Below are positions 17,729 to 26,849 of a DNA stretch of 64,000 nt, in pieces. Source of the stretch: Melioribacter sp. (GTDB lineage: Bacteria; Bacteroidota; Ignavibacteria; Ignavibacteriales; Melioribacteraceae). Numbering within the stretch: position 1 is the stretch's first letter; every line of letters starts with the position of its first letter. The DNA is taken from contig JAOACD010000003.1 in NCBI GenBank assembly GCA_026417975.1, positions 141,781 to 205,780 on the forward strand, read 5' to 3'. Below the pieces are notes generated by a model. That model was not told the origin of the DNA, searched no databases, and worked only from the letters and a program-made list of their open reading frames with translations. The translations under genes and the position numbers were made by a program.

Positions 17729-18376
17729 ATGGAAAATCTAAGAGAGATTAAATTAATTTGGCAAAAAAAATTTCTTGAAAAGAAATTTAGAATTTGTTTT
17801 TTTGCTTCTGTTATTACACTCCTTATAATACTTTTAACGTTAGCAAAATTTTTGTCTTACAACGAAAATCGAGTAGGATTTTCTTTTAAAGATCCCATAT
17901 TGTCACTGTTTAATCCTGTTGACGTAACCTGGATAACATTTGCAATAATTTATGCTTCTCTTCTTTTTATTCTTATTTATCTTACTTATAATCCAGTAAA
18001 TTTTTTGATTGCTTTACAATCATATTCTATAGTTGCCCTACTGAGATTGATAACAATTTTCTTGTTGCCACTTAATGCTCCATCTACAATTATTCCTTTA
18101 AAGGATCCTTTTGTAGAATTCTTTGGTGGTGGAAAAACTTTATTAAATGACCTCTTCTTTTCTGGTCATACTGCTACTATGTTTATTTTTTTTCTAGTAG
18201 TAAAAAGTAAAAGTCTTAAAATAATTTTTATGCTAGCTACTATATTCGTAGGCATTTGTGTGATAATTCAACATGTTCATTATACAATAGATGTTTTAGC
18301 AGCGCCGTTTTTTGTTTATACGTCTTATCGTGTTGTTGTTGTTTTAAATAGGAAATTGGGCTTTGTTATTGAATGA
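17729..18376 (+). CDS. PAP2-like membrane phosphatase/phosphotransferase
   Basis: The 215-residue membrane protein has about five or six hydrophobic helices. The late part has FFSGHTATMF and HVHYTIDVLAAPF, the SGHT and H-x(3)-D pattern of the PAP2_C (sphingomyelin-synthase-like) branch of lipid phosphatases. The enzyme probably removes or transfers phosphate groups on lipids or polyprenyl carriers in the inner membrane. The ATG is six bases after the T run of the GH130 terminator and has no ribosome binding site, so expression may be leaderless or depend on readthrough. Its stop codon abuts the convergent M24 gene without a gap. Confidence 0.78.
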   Translation: MENLREIKLIWQKKFLEKKFRICFFASVITLLIILLTLAKFLSYNENRVGFSFKDPILSLFNPVDVTWITFAIIYASLLFILIYLTYNPVNFLIALQSYSIVALLRLITIFLLPLNAPSTIIPLKDPFVEFFGGGKTLLNDLFFSGHTATMFIFFLVVKSKSLKIIFMLATIFVGICVIIQHVHYTIDVLAAPFFVYTSYRVVVVLNRKLGFVIE

Positions 18377-19567
18377 TTAGTGTATTAAGTATAAATCGTT
18401 TTGCCTATCGGATAAAAATTCACAACCATTTTTTGTTACATATACCATTTCTTCAATTGTGGCAATTCCATAGTTATCGATAGTTAGTCTTGGTTCAAGG
18501 GTAAAAACATTGCTTTCTTCAATTTCGAGTAATGGTAAGTTACCGTAACGTTCCCATTTAGGTCCCAAGAGAGCCCCACCATCGTGAACAGAACGTCCTA
18601 CTTGATGACCTAGTCCATGAGGGAATTCACTATAGCCATTAATTTGAATATAGTTTCTTGCTATCTGATCAATTTCCCATCCTTGTTTACCAGGTTTAAT
18701 TTCATTTGCTGCTTTAGTAATAGCTTCTTTTATTACATTAAATCCTTTTTGAACCTCTTCTGGAGGAGTGTCTTCATTTTCTTTCAATATATACCAAGTT
18801 CTCTGTAAATCTGAACAATAGCCATTTATTTTTATACCAAAATCTATATTTAATACATGGCCTGGCTGAATTATTCTATCAGTTGGGCCCGAATGAGCTC
18901 CTGCTGTATCTGGTCCAGTAAAAACAGAAGGGCAATATTCTTCATCCCATGCTAATTCGTAACCTTTCTCCTTTACTATGTTTTGGATGAAACTTGCAAT
19001 TTGTTTTTCTGTCATTCCCGGCTTAATATATTTGCTTACTTCATCAAAAATTATCTGAGTTTCTTTGATTGCTTCTTTTATATATTCTAATTCTTTAGAA
19101 GATTTTCTACCTCTTAATGCTGCAACGAGCTCTTCGGATGAAATTAGCTTATCTACATATTCAGTTTCTTTAAAATATTCGAGTAGCTGTAAGTAAAGAC
19201 CATGAGTTAGTCCATCTGCAAGGCTTGAATTTCTTGAATAATTTATTGCGATTTTATTTGGTTTAATTTGTTCAATTACTTCTAATAGTTTCTCTTTGAT
19301 AGATTTCAGATAAGGATGTATATTTTTATAAGTGCCTACTGATTTCATATTTTCATATTCAAGTGAACCTATTATAGCGTGTGTGTGACCTTCTTTTGTA
19401 ATTATAAAAGCAGATTCCCACGTAGCATTAGTACCAACCAGAATATCAATCATAGGGTCTTTAGTATTACCTGTCTCTCTTACAAAAGTTAACCACATGT
19501 CAATTTCTTTTTCTGAAAGGATACTAGCTGCTTGTTCAATTTTTTCGAGTATTATTTCTTTTTGCAT
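18377..19567 (-). CDS. M24-family Xaa-Pro aminopeptidase
   Basis: The 396-residue protein has an N-terminal creatinase-like domain (about 1-150) and a pita-bread M24 domain (about 155-385). The five metal ligands are visible: aspartates in NIDFG and YCSDLQRTW, histidine in HGLGHQVGR, and glutamates in FTLEP and ATIEEM. Enzymes of this family remove N-terminal residues before proline or cleave prolidase-type dipeptides; the exact specificity cannot be told. No signal peptide is visible, so it is cytoplasmic. A good ribosome binding site (GAGGAAATAAA) precedes the ATG. Confidence 0.9.
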   Translation of the reverse strand: MQKEIILEKIEQAASILSEKEIDMWLTFVRETGNTKDPMIDILVGTNATWESAFIITKEGHTHAIIGSLEYENMKSVGTYKNIHPYLKSIKEKLLEVIEQIKPNKIAINYSRNSSLADGLTHGLYLQLLEYFKETEYVDKLISSEELVAALRGRKSSKELEYIKEAIKETQIIFDEVSKYIKPGMTEKQIASFIQNIVKEKGYELAWDEEYCPSVFTGPDTAGAHSGPTDRIIQPGHVLNIDFGIKINGYCSDLQRTWYILKENEDTPPEEVQKGFNVIKEAITKAANEIKPGKQGWEIDQIARNYIQINGYSEFPHGLGHQVGRSVHDGGALLGPKWERYGNLPLLEIEESNVFTLEPRLTIDNYGIATIEEMVYVTKNGCEFLSDRQNDLYLIH

Positions 19568-19610
19568 TTTATTTCCTCAATTTTTTATACAGGAGTTACA
19601 AAACATTTTT

Positions 19611-21164
19611 TTAATTACGAAACTCATTTTTATTTAGTGAAAAACTAAAAGTAGTGCCTTTACCTAATTCGCTGTTTACCCAGATTTTACCCCCGTTTTT
19701 TTCAATCATCTCTTTACATAGTATTAAACCTAAACCACTTCCTTTTTCATCTTTAGTGCCAGCTTTTGTAAATGGAATATCTATACGGAATAATTTTTCT
19801 AAATCCTGCTGATCTATCCCTACACCATTATCGGTAATAGAAATTTCTATCATGTTATCTTTTTCTTCTGAAGCTAAAAGTATCTTACCATTTTCAAAAG
19901 TAAATTTTATTGCATTAGAGATTAAGTTCTGTAAAACAGAAAAAACCATGTCTTTGTCAGCAAAGACAACATGTTCTGGATTTATGTTGTTGACTATTTG
20001 AATTTTTTTAATTGCTGCGTTATTTGAGAGAAGGTTTAATACTTTATTTACAACGTCATATACTTTGAAATGATGAGGTTTAAAAGAAATTGTACCTGTT
20101 TGTATGCGTGACCATTGTAATAAATTTTCGAGGAGTGCAAAAACAGTCTTTGCTGCTTCATTTATATTCTCTGCAAAAGATTTTATTTCTTCTTTACTTA
20201 ATTCGTCAATATCTTGATACAAAAACTCTGAAAAACTAAGGAGGGAACCAAAGGGGCTTCTTAAATCATGTGCTATTATAGAGAAAAATTTGTCTTTTGC
20301 AGCGTTAGAATTTTTTAATTCTTGATTTAGTATTTCAAGTTTTTCAACTAATTCTTTAAGTTGGGCTTCGTGTTTTTTTCTTTCAGTATAGTCTCTTAAA
20401 ATACCTCTGTAGCCAATAATTTTACCTTCTTTATCTTTAACTGCCGCCGATGTTTCTCTTACGATTGCAATTTCACCATTTAGTTTTCTTATTTTTATTT
20501 CGAAATCTTTTACAAACCCATTTTTAAGTAATTCTTCCTTGAATTTTTCTCTCTCTTCTGGATTTAGATAAATATCTTTTGCAATATTTATTTTTTTTAA
20601 TTCTTCCAGAGATTTAATTCCAAAAAATTCCATTCCTGCTGGGTTTAAATCAATAAACCTTCCATCAATTGTACTTTCATATACAATGTCTTTTATTTCC
20701 ATAAAGAGTTCATGATATTTTTGCTGAGCTTCTTGTAATTTTTCTTCTGTTTGAACAATGTGAGTAATATCTTTACTAAGTCCAATATAGGCTATTGGTT
20801 CCCCTTTGTCATCTCTTACAATAGATGTACTTAATTCTATTACAAACTCAGTTCCATCTTTTCTTTTATTTATAAGTCTACCATGCCAACCACCTTTTTG
20901 AGTTGAGTTGTGGATTTCTTCCAAGAGTTGAACTGGATTTCTTTCTGATCTCAAAACTTTAGTGTTTTTTCCAATTATTTCTTCTGGAGAATATCCATAC
21001 GTATTTATGAACGTTTGATTGACAAAGATTATGTTATGATCTAAATCAGTTATACTGATGCATTCTTGTGCCGAGTTAATAGCATGAATTAAAAGCTTAA
21101 TATTTTTTTGGGATTCAAAGAAAGTATCTAATAGGTTTTTTATAGAATCCTTACCTTGGTTCAT
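19611..21164 (-). CDS. PAS-PAS sensor histidine kinase
   Basis: The 517-residue soluble kinase has two PAS domains. The first (about 25-140) has ECISITDLDHNIIFVNQTF and the GWHGRLINKRKDGTEF loop. The second (about 145-265) ends in GYRGILRDYTERK. The kinase core has H299 in IIAHDLRSPF, N-box NLISNAIKF, G1 DNGVGI and G2 GSGLGL. There is no attached receiver domain and no response regulator beside it, so it is an orphan kinase. The HisKA sequence is close in style to that of the hybrid kinase at 1167, which suggests a recently expanded family. Confidence 0.92.
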   Translation of the reverse strand: MNQGKDSIKNLLDTFFESQKNIKLLIHAINSAQECISITDLDHNIIFVNQTFINTYGYSPEEIIGKNTKVLRSERNPVQLLEEIHNSTQKGGWHGRLINKRKDGTEFVIELSTSIVRDDKGEPIAYIGLSKDITHIVQTEEKLQEAQQKYHELFMEIKDIVYESTIDGRFIDLNPAGMEFFGIKSLEELKKINIAKDIYLNPEEREKFKEELLKNGFVKDFEIKIRKLNGEIAIVRETSAAVKDKEGKIIGYRGILRDYTERKKHEAQLKELVEKLEILNQELKNSNAAKDKFFSIIAHDLRSPFGSLLSFSEFLYQDIDELSKEEIKSFAENINEAAKTVFALLENLLQWSRIQTGTISFKPHHFKVYDVVNKVLNLLSNNAAIKKIQIVNNINPEHVVFADKDMVFSVLQNLISNAIKFTFENGKILLASEEKDNMIEISITDNGVGIDQQDLEKLFRIDIPFTKAGTKDEKGSGLGLILCKEMIEKNGGKIWVNSELGKGTTFSFSLNKNEFRN

Positions 21165-21225
21165 TTATAAATGCACCCTTAAAGATTCAATTGCAATGAT
21201 TAATATACAACAAATTTTAATTACA

Positions 21226-22194
21226 TCAAGAATATTTTTTTGATGCTTTTTTTAATCTATCCATAATAGCAAGACCAAGGCCTTCTTCTTTAATTGGTTC
21301 AACTAAAATTAGTTCTGAATCTTCTTTTTCAAGTTCATGAAGGTATTTGAATAAATTTGCCGCTGCTTCTTTTAAGTTTCCAGTGGTAGATAATATTTTT
21401 GTAGAAACAAATTCATATTTAACATTTATTTCTTTGAAGAATATAGCACTAATTTTTTTATCTTTATTTTTGGTAAGATTTTTTTCGTTAAGAAAGAGTA
21501 GTGGTTTTGTAGGGGAATAGTGATAAGGTAGTTGGCCAGGAGCTACAGGTTTGTGAGATTCACTTATGTGTAAGAGCTTAACGTTAATTTCTTTTTCAAT
21601 TTCGTCTTTAGGTAATCCACCTGGTCTTAGTAAATAGAAATTTCCTTCCTCAAATTGAATGATTGTTGATTCTAATCCTATGCTACATTCACCGCCATCT
21701 AGAATTATATCTACCTTATCTCCAAGACTTTTTTCAACGTGTTCAGCCAAAGTTGGACTTAAATGACCAAATTTATTAGCACTTGGTGCTGCTATAGGGG
21801 TTTGACTTTTTTCAATTAATTCGAGTGCAGTAGGATGATTAGGCATTCTAATTGCAACGGTAGGATTTCCAGCAGTAACTATATCAGGAACTAATTCGGT
21901 TTTAGGTAGAACTAATGTTAACGGACCGGGCCAGAACTTTTCTATAAGTCTATTAATTCTTTCATCTTTGTAACTTGTAAATTTATTTATCCACTCTTTT
22001 TGAGATATATGAAGAATTAATGGGTTGAATGATGGTCTTTTTTTTACTTCAAAAATTTTTGCGACTGCTATTGGATTAAGACCATCAGCACCAAGACCGT
22101 ATACTGTCTCGGTAGGAAAAGCAACAAGACCCCCTTCTTTAATTATTTTAGCAGCAAGTTCAATTGTTTCTTTATTTACTTTTGTGATATTCAT
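21226..22194 (-). CDS. Threonylcarbamoyl-AMP synthase, Sua5 type
   Basis: The 322-residue protein is the long Sua5 form. The YrdC-like catalytic domain spans about 1-205 with GGLVAFPTETVYGLGAD, KKRPSFNPLILHI and SANKFGHLSPT. A C-terminal Sua5 domain (about 235-320) follows. It makes threonylcarbamoyl-AMP from threonine, bicarbonate and ATP for the t6A37 modification of tRNAs reading ANN codons. It acts with TsaD, TsaB and TsaE, which are not in the window. It is minus-strand, downstream of no obvious partner, and divergent from the inositol-phosphatase-like gene. Confidence 0.94.
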   Translation of the reverse strand: MNITKVNKETIELAAKIIKEGGLVAFPTETVYGLGADGLNPIAVAKIFEVKKRPSFNPLILHISQKEWINKFTSYKDERINRLIEKFWPGPLTLVLPKTELVPDIVTAGNPTVAIRMPNHPTALELIEKSQTPIAAPSANKFGHLSPTLAEHVEKSLGDKVDIILDGGECSIGLESTIIQFEEGNFYLLRPGGLPKDEIEKEINVKLLHISESHKPVAPGQLPYHYSPTKPLLFLNEKNLTKNKDKKISAIFFKEINVKYEFVSTKILSTTGNLKEAAANLFKYLHELEKEDSELILVEPIKEEGLGLAIMDRLKKASKKYS

Positions 22195-22298
22195 ATTTTT
22201 TTATTTATTTACTCGAAAAATAACAAGTTTTGCTGAAGTTTAATAATTCCATAAATTTAGACATTAATTACTATATTTAAAAAAAGTAGAAGGGAAAA

Positions 22299-23066
22299 AT
22301 GGAACAAATTCAATCCTTAAAGAAATTCATCAGATTACTGGCAAATGAAAGTCAAAAAATTATCCTTCAATATTTTAGAAAGGAAATAAGTATTGAAACA
22401 AAAGAGGATTTTTCTCCTGTTACAATTGCAGATAAAAAATCAGAAGAAATTATGCGTGAATTAATAATCAAAGAATTTCCTGAACATGGTATTATAGGTG
22501 AAGAGTTTGGGAATATAAATCCAGAGGCTGAGTATAAGTGGGTACTTGACCCAATAGATGGTACTAAAAGTTTTATTTGTGGAACACCGCTTTTTGGGAC
22601 TTTAATAGCACTATTAAGAAATAATCAGCCATTATTGGGAGCAATAAATTTACCTGTCTTAAATGAATTTTTAATTGGTGATAACGAGACTGCTTATTTA
22701 AATGACATTAGAGTAAATGTTAGGAGTTGTAAAGATATTTCATCTGCAGTTTTGTTAATCACAGATTACCTTAGTTTTGAAAAATATAGAAATATAAAAG
22801 CATTGAATAATCTAATAAAAAAAGTAAAGTTATTCAGAAACTGGGGTGATTGTTATGGGTATTACTTGGTAGCAACTGGTTATGCAGATATTATGATTGA
22901 CCCTATTGTAAGTTTATGGGATTTTATGGCATTAATTCCAATAATAAAGGGGGCTGGTGGCATAATAACAGATTATTATGGAAATGATCCTACTAAAGGA
23001 AATAGTATAGTTGCTACAGGAGGAATTATTCATAATGATGTGATTAAGATGCTTGTTCTCGAATGA
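22299..23066 (+). CDS. Inositol-monophosphatase-family phosphatase (HisN-like)
   Basis: The 255-residue protein belongs to the Mg-dependent IMPase family. The metal ligands are in GEEFG (glutamate), DPIDGTKSF (two aspartates and the threonine) and WDFMAL (late aspartate). DFSPVTIADKKSEE near the N-terminus is also typical. The sequence around DPIDGTKSFICGTPLFGTLI is closest in style to histidinol-phosphate phosphatases (HisN) rather than true inositol phosphatases, but the substrate is inferred only. It is monocistronic, and the cobalamin riboswitch begins about 190 bases downstream. Confidence 0.85.
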   Translation: MEQIQSLKKFIRLLANESQKIILQYFRKEISIETKEDFSPVTIADKKSEEIMRELIIKEFPEHGIIGEEFGNINPEAEYKWVLDPIDGTKSFICGTPLFGTLIALLRNNQPLLGAINLPVLNEFLIGDNETAYLNDIRVNVRSCKDISSAVLLITDYLSFEKYRNIKALNNLIKKVKLFRNWGDCYGYYLVATGYADIMIDPIVSLWDFMALIPIIKGAGGIITDYYGNDPTKGNSIVATGGIIHNDVIKMLVLE

Positions 23067-23254
23067 TAGTGTATAAAAATATGAATCAGATTTTTAGGTT
23101 TAATAGTTCTGTATCTCTTAAAAAGTAAACAAGAAAATTAAGGTGAATATTTTAGATTCATAAAAAAACATTGCGGTAAGTTTTATAAAAAAGTGAGTCA
23201 ATATATTGTTGTTAGAATAAAAATTTTCTATCTTAAAACATCGTTCTTAAAAAA

Positions 23255-23435
23255 GTTTGCGGTGTCCGAGAGGACTTAAAAGGGAAACCGGTGGTAAGCT
23301 TATGCTTAGAATCCGGTGCTGCCCCGCAACTGTGAGAGATGTTAAAGTCGTTTAACATTTTGCCACTGCTCGTTTAAAACGGGTGGGAAGGCGTTAAACG
23401 ATATCTCGAGCCAGGAGACCTGCCGCAAACTCCGA
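23255..23435 (+). promoter_or_regulatory. Cobalamin (B12) riboswitch
   Basis: The region contains the hallmarks of the cobalamin element. AGGGAAACCGGTG-like and TGCTGCCCCGCAACTGTG stretches (23281-23335) form the conserved core. The B12 box AGCCAGGAGACCTGCC lies at 23409-23424, and the flanking TTTGCGG (23257) and CCGCAAA (23423) can close the outer stem. It sits directly upstream of a BtuB-type receptor gene. When cobalamin is abundant it should fold so that the receptor is not made. Confidence 0.96.
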
Positions 23436-23575
23436 ATTAAATCAACCTTCGCGGGTGAGGTTTGATTTACGAAGTAAGTCGTATCTAATTCAAACCGGCT
23501 TGCTTTAAGCAAGTTATTTAAGCCCACGAAGTTACAACCTTTAACAGATTGTTTAACAAAAAAGGAGTAACTTCT
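23436..23575 (+). promoter_or_regulatory. Leader between riboswitch and btuB, with start-region hairpin
   Basis: A stem of AAATCAACCT (23439-23448) with AGGTTTGATTT (23458-23468) has a GC-rich loop (TCGCGGGTG) and may form the riboswitch kissing contact. Closer to the gene, GAAGTTAC (23528-23535) is perfectly complementary to GTAACTTC (23567-23574). The latter lies between the ribosome binding site AAAGGAG and the ATG at 23576, so pairing would hide the start site. This fits control of translation rather than termination, because no T run follows a stem. Confidence 0.6.
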
Positions 23576-25492
23576 ATGAAAAATTTACTGTTAATTTCAG
23601 CTTTTTTCTTTGCTAATCTTCTATCTGCTCAAACAGATACTTTAAAAACAACTCTTTCAGAAATAGTTGTAACTGCAAACAGAACAGAAACGCCGTATTA
23701 TTCGCTTGGAAGTTCTGTTACTATAATTTCAGCCGAACAAATAAATGCAAAGCATTATAACACAGTTGTAGATATTCTAAGAGATGTTCCTGGATTAACT
23801 ATTGTTCAACAAGGAGGTCCTGGAAAAATTGCAAATTTATTTATGAGAGGAGCTAATTCGAATCATACACTTGTTTTTATAGATGGAGTAAAAATGAATG
23901 ATGCTTCTTCTCCTAATAATGCATATGATTTTTCTATTCTTAATGTTAATGATATTGAGAAGATAGAGATAGTACGAGGACCTCAAAGTACACTGTATGG
24001 ATCAGATGCGGTTGCTGGGGTTATAAATATTATTACTAAAGCTTATTCACAAAAACAAAAGTATTCTCTGAATGCAGAAGGTGGTTCAAATTCTTTTTAC
24101 AGGGGAAATATTCTTTTGACTGGGAGCTATAAACTTGTAAGTTACTTATTATCTGCTTCCGGAATGGGAAGTAAAGGAATCTCTGCAAGTAGTTCAAAAT
24201 ATGGTAACAATGAAACTGATAAATTTTCGAATAATTCAATTACTTCAAAAATTAACTTTAATTTTCTTGAAAACTTAAGCCTAAATTTGATTTATAAGTA
24301 TACAAAGCTAAAAACAGATATAGACCAAAATGATAAACATGGTGATGATCCAAATTATACATATGATGCAAAAGAACAAATGTTTAGAGGAGAAATAAAA
24401 TCGAGGTTATTAAATAATGCTTTTGTGTCTTCTTTGTCTGCCTCTTTTGTTGAGAGAAATAGTAGTTCTGTAGATGAGATTGATGATGTTAGACCTTATA
24501 CATCTTCTAATAGCTCATATAATTCTAATAGGATAAAATTCGATTGGCAAAATAATTTGCATTTCATAAAAGGTAATTTAATTTCATTTGGAATAGAAAC
24601 AGAATTAGAAAAAGCAGATTCAAGATACTTTAGCAACTCGCAATGGGGGCCTTATGAAAGTGTTTTCCCTGAAAAATCAATTAGAACAACTGGGTTTTAT
24701 ATACAAGATCAAATAAGTATTAAGAATTCATTATTTTCATCTATTGGATTTAGAATTGATAATAACGAGAAATATGGAACGGTAACCACTTATAGGATTG
24801 CTCCCGCTTATTTCTTTTCTAAAACAAATACTAAAATTAAGTTTAGTTACGGAACAGGCTTTAAGGCTCCATCACTTTATTATTTATTCGATCCAATGTT
24901 TGGAAATCCAGAACTAAAACCAGAAAAAAGTATAGGTTGGGATGTGGGTATTGAACAATTTCTTATGAATGGAAATTTATCTTTTGGTATTACTTATTTT
25001 AATTTATCATTAAAAGATATGTTTGGGTATGATGCAAACTTTAAAACTATTAATATAGCAAAAGCTTCTTCTAAAGGAATGGAAGTATATATAGCTCTTG
25101 ACAACTTTAGTGGAATTTTTATGAATGCTAATTACACTTTCAATAAAACTAAAGATGAGTATGAAAAAAGTAACGATTACAACAAATCTTTACTACGCAG
25201 ACCAGAGCACCAATTTTATGTTAATTTAGGTTATAATATCAAAAAGCTAACACTTTCTACTTCAGTTAAGTATGTTGGAAAACGTGATGATAAAGACTTT
25301 TCTACCTATCCGGTTACAAGAGTAACACTAAAAGATTACTCAATAGTTAATTTAAACGTGGAATTTAAACTTCTTCCTTACTTAAATATATATGGAAAGA
25401 TTGATAATCTTTTTAACACAGAATATGAAGAAGTACTTTATTATGGAACTTTGGGTAGAACATTCTATATAGGATTGAATGTTAAGATATAA
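23576..25492 (+). CDS. btuB: TonB-dependent vitamin B12 receptor (BtuB-like)
   Basis: I chose the ATG at 23576 (AAAGGAG before it) over the TTG at 23549, giving 638 residues with a signal peptide ending NLLSAQ. LSEIVVTANRTET is the TonB box region. The plug domain follows (about 35-150: YNTVVDILRDVPGLTI, RGANSNHTLVFIDGVKM, IVRGPQSTLYGSDAVAGVI), then a 22-strand type beta-barrel with LYGKIDNLFNTEYEE near the end. It brings cobalamin across the outer membrane using TonB energy. The assignment to B12 rests on the riboswitch directly upstream. A lone FecCD permease elsewhere in the window may be related. Confidence 0.93.
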   Translation: MKNLLLISAFFFANLLSAQTDTLKTTLSEIVVTANRTETPYYSLGSSVTIISAEQINAKHYNTVVDILRDVPGLTIVQQGGPGKIANLFMRGANSNHTLVFIDGVKMNDASSPNNAYDFSILNVNDIEKIEIVRGPQSTLYGSDAVAGVINIITKAYSQKQKYSLNAEGGSNSFYRGNILLTGSYKLVSYLLSASGMGSKGISASSSKYGNNETDKFSNNSITSKINFNFLENLSLNLIYKYTKLKTDIDQNDKHGDDPNYTYDAKEQMFRGEIKSRLLNNAFVSSLSASFVERNSSSVDEIDDVRPYTSSNSSYNSNRIKFDWQNNLHFIKGNLISFGIETELEKADSRYFSNSQWGPYESVFPEKSIRTTGFYIQDQISIKNSLFSSIGFRIDNNEKYGTVTTYRIAPAYFFSKTNTKIKFSYGTGFKAPSLYYLFDPMFGNPELKPEKSIGWDVGIEQFLMNGNLSFGITYFNLSLKDMFGYDANFKTINIAKASSKGMEVYIALDNFSGIFMNANYTFNKTKDEYEKSNDYNKSLLRRPEHQFYVNLGYNIKKLTLSTSVKYVGKRDDKDFSTYPVTRVTLKDYSIVNLNVEFKLLPYLNIYGKIDNLFNTEYEEVLYYGTLGRTFYIGLNVKI

Positions 25493-25560
25493 TCTTTTAG
25501 TTTTTTATGATAAAAAGTAATAAAAGCAATGCGAATGGGAATTGTTAATTATCAAAATAA

Positions 25561-25587
25561 AAAGGCTCGTCACAATGACGAGCCTTT
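25561..25587. terminator. Bidirectional intrinsic terminator
   Basis: A 12-bp perfect stem (AAAGGCTCGTCA at 25561-25572 with TGACGAGCCTTT at 25576-25587) has a three-base loop and lies between convergent btuB and the ferredoxin gene. Flanking A and T runs suit both directions. Confidence 0.88.
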
Positions 25588-25608
25588 AGAATACTTATTT
25601 TATGATTG

Positions 25609-25941
25609 TTATCTTCCTATACTGTCGAGATATTCTTTCTTTTTTAAGAGAGTTTCTTTATCCTCAACATGATTTGGATCTGGAACACAACAATCGACAG
25701 GGCAGACCGCAGCACATTGAGGTTCATCATGAAAACCTACACACTCTGTACATTTATCTGGTACGATATAGAATCGGTCGGCAGAAAAAAATCCAGTAGC
25801 CCCAGAAGGAGCAGGATCATCAGGACCATAGGTTTTATCGCCTAATTGCCATTCAGCACCACCTTCGTATATAGCATTATTAGGGCATTCTGGTTCGCAT
25901 GCACCACAGTTAATGCATTCATCTGTAATCATTATAGCCAT
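25609..25941 (-). CDS. Ferredoxin, 2[4Fe-4S], Allochromatium (Alvin) type
   Basis: The 110-residue protein has two iron-sulfur sites. The first is the regular [12 protein letters not shown] (C-x2-C-x2-C-x3-C-P). The second is C-x2-C with a long insert before C-x3-C-P ([18 protein letters not shown]), the signature of Alvin-type ferredoxins, and a short C-terminal tail follows. It carries electrons at low potential in the cytoplasm. A good ribosome binding site (AAGGAGAAC) precedes the ATG. It is monocistronic. Confidence 0.94.
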   Translation of the reverse strand: MAIMITDECINCGACEPECPNNAIYEGGAEWQLGDKTYGPDDPAPSGATGFFSADRFYIVPDKCTECVGFHDEPQCAAVCPVDCCVPDPNHVEDKETLLKKKEYLDSIGR

Positions 25942-26118
25942 GACTTGTTCTCCTTGATTAATGAAAAAATTTATTTTTTATTACTGAATTCAAGGGGATA
26001 TTAAAACGACAAATAATCTATTGTAAAAATATCAAAGTTATAATACAAAAACATTAGTCAAAATTTTAACAGTGAAATAATAATAAAAGGTTAAAATAAC
26101 TTCAAGAATGTGAATATA

Positions 26119-26835
26119 TTACCAACTACCACTTGCACCACCTCCTCCAAAAGAGCCTCCGCCTCCGCTAAATCCACCAAAACCACCTCCAAATCCACCA
26201 CTGCTACTCCATCCTCTAGTTCTGCCACCCATTGACCCAATTATCAGCCAAGGGAGAATACCTCCACCTCTACCTCCCCGGAATAAAAATAAAAAAATAA
26301 GCATGATTATTAAGTAAACAAACGGAAATTTAACATCATCTTCATCCTTTCTTTTTTCTTGTTTATATTCTCCTTTTGTAGCAGATATAATGGCATTAAT
26401 TCCAGCATCTATTCCTTTAAAATAATCTCCACGCTTAAAATGTGGTCTTACTTCATTTCTTAAAATGGAACTGGCTAATGCATCGGTTAAAGTTCCTTCT
26501 AAACCATACCCAACTTCTATTCTCATTTTCCTATCTTCTTTTGCAACAAAAAAAAGAACTCCATTGTTATTTTTAGCTGTGCCAATTTTATTTCTACTTG
26601 CAACTTCATAAGTATACATTTCGAGAGGATAACCGTTTAATGTTGATATCATTAAAAAAACTATTTGGTTAGAAGTAGAATCGTCAAAACTTTTTAACTT
26701 ACTGTTTAAGTAAGCAATTTCTGAACTTGATAAAGTTGATGTAAAGTCGTTAGCATAGTTTTTAAGAATAGGAAATTCAACCTGAGCCTTAACTATCAAT
26801 AAAGGAATTAAGAAAGAAAAGGATAATTTTTTCAT
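26119..26835 (-). CDS. TPM-domain protein, YgcG-like, membrane-anchored
   Basis: I chose the ATG at 26835 because it begins a clean signal peptide (MKKLSFSF...IVKAQ); the upstream TTG at 26853 would add six residues that overlap the lemA stop. The 238-residue protein has a TPM domain (about 20-155, with NKIGTAKNNNGVLFFVA and MRIEVGYGLEGTLTDA), a hydrophobic helix (about 170-190), and a glycine-rich tail of about 40 residues. TPM proteins often travel with LemA (family knowledge), and here it follows lemA directly. Function is poorly known; a role in envelope homeostasis or photosystem-like repair is only by family. Confidence 0.87.
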   Translation of the reverse strand: MKKLSFSFLIPLLIVKAQVEFPILKNYANDFTSTLSSSEIAYLNSKLKSFDDSTSNQIVFLMISTLNGYPLEMYTYEVASRNKIGTAKNNNGVLFFVAKEDRKMRIEVGYGLEGTLTDALASSILRNEVRPHFKRGDYFKGIDAGINAIISATKGEYKQEKRKDEDDVKFPFVYLIIMLIFLFLFRGGRGGGILPWLIIGSMGGRTRGWSSSGGFGGGFGGFSGGGGSFGGGGASGSW

Positions 26836-26849
26836 ATTTAACTCAATAA

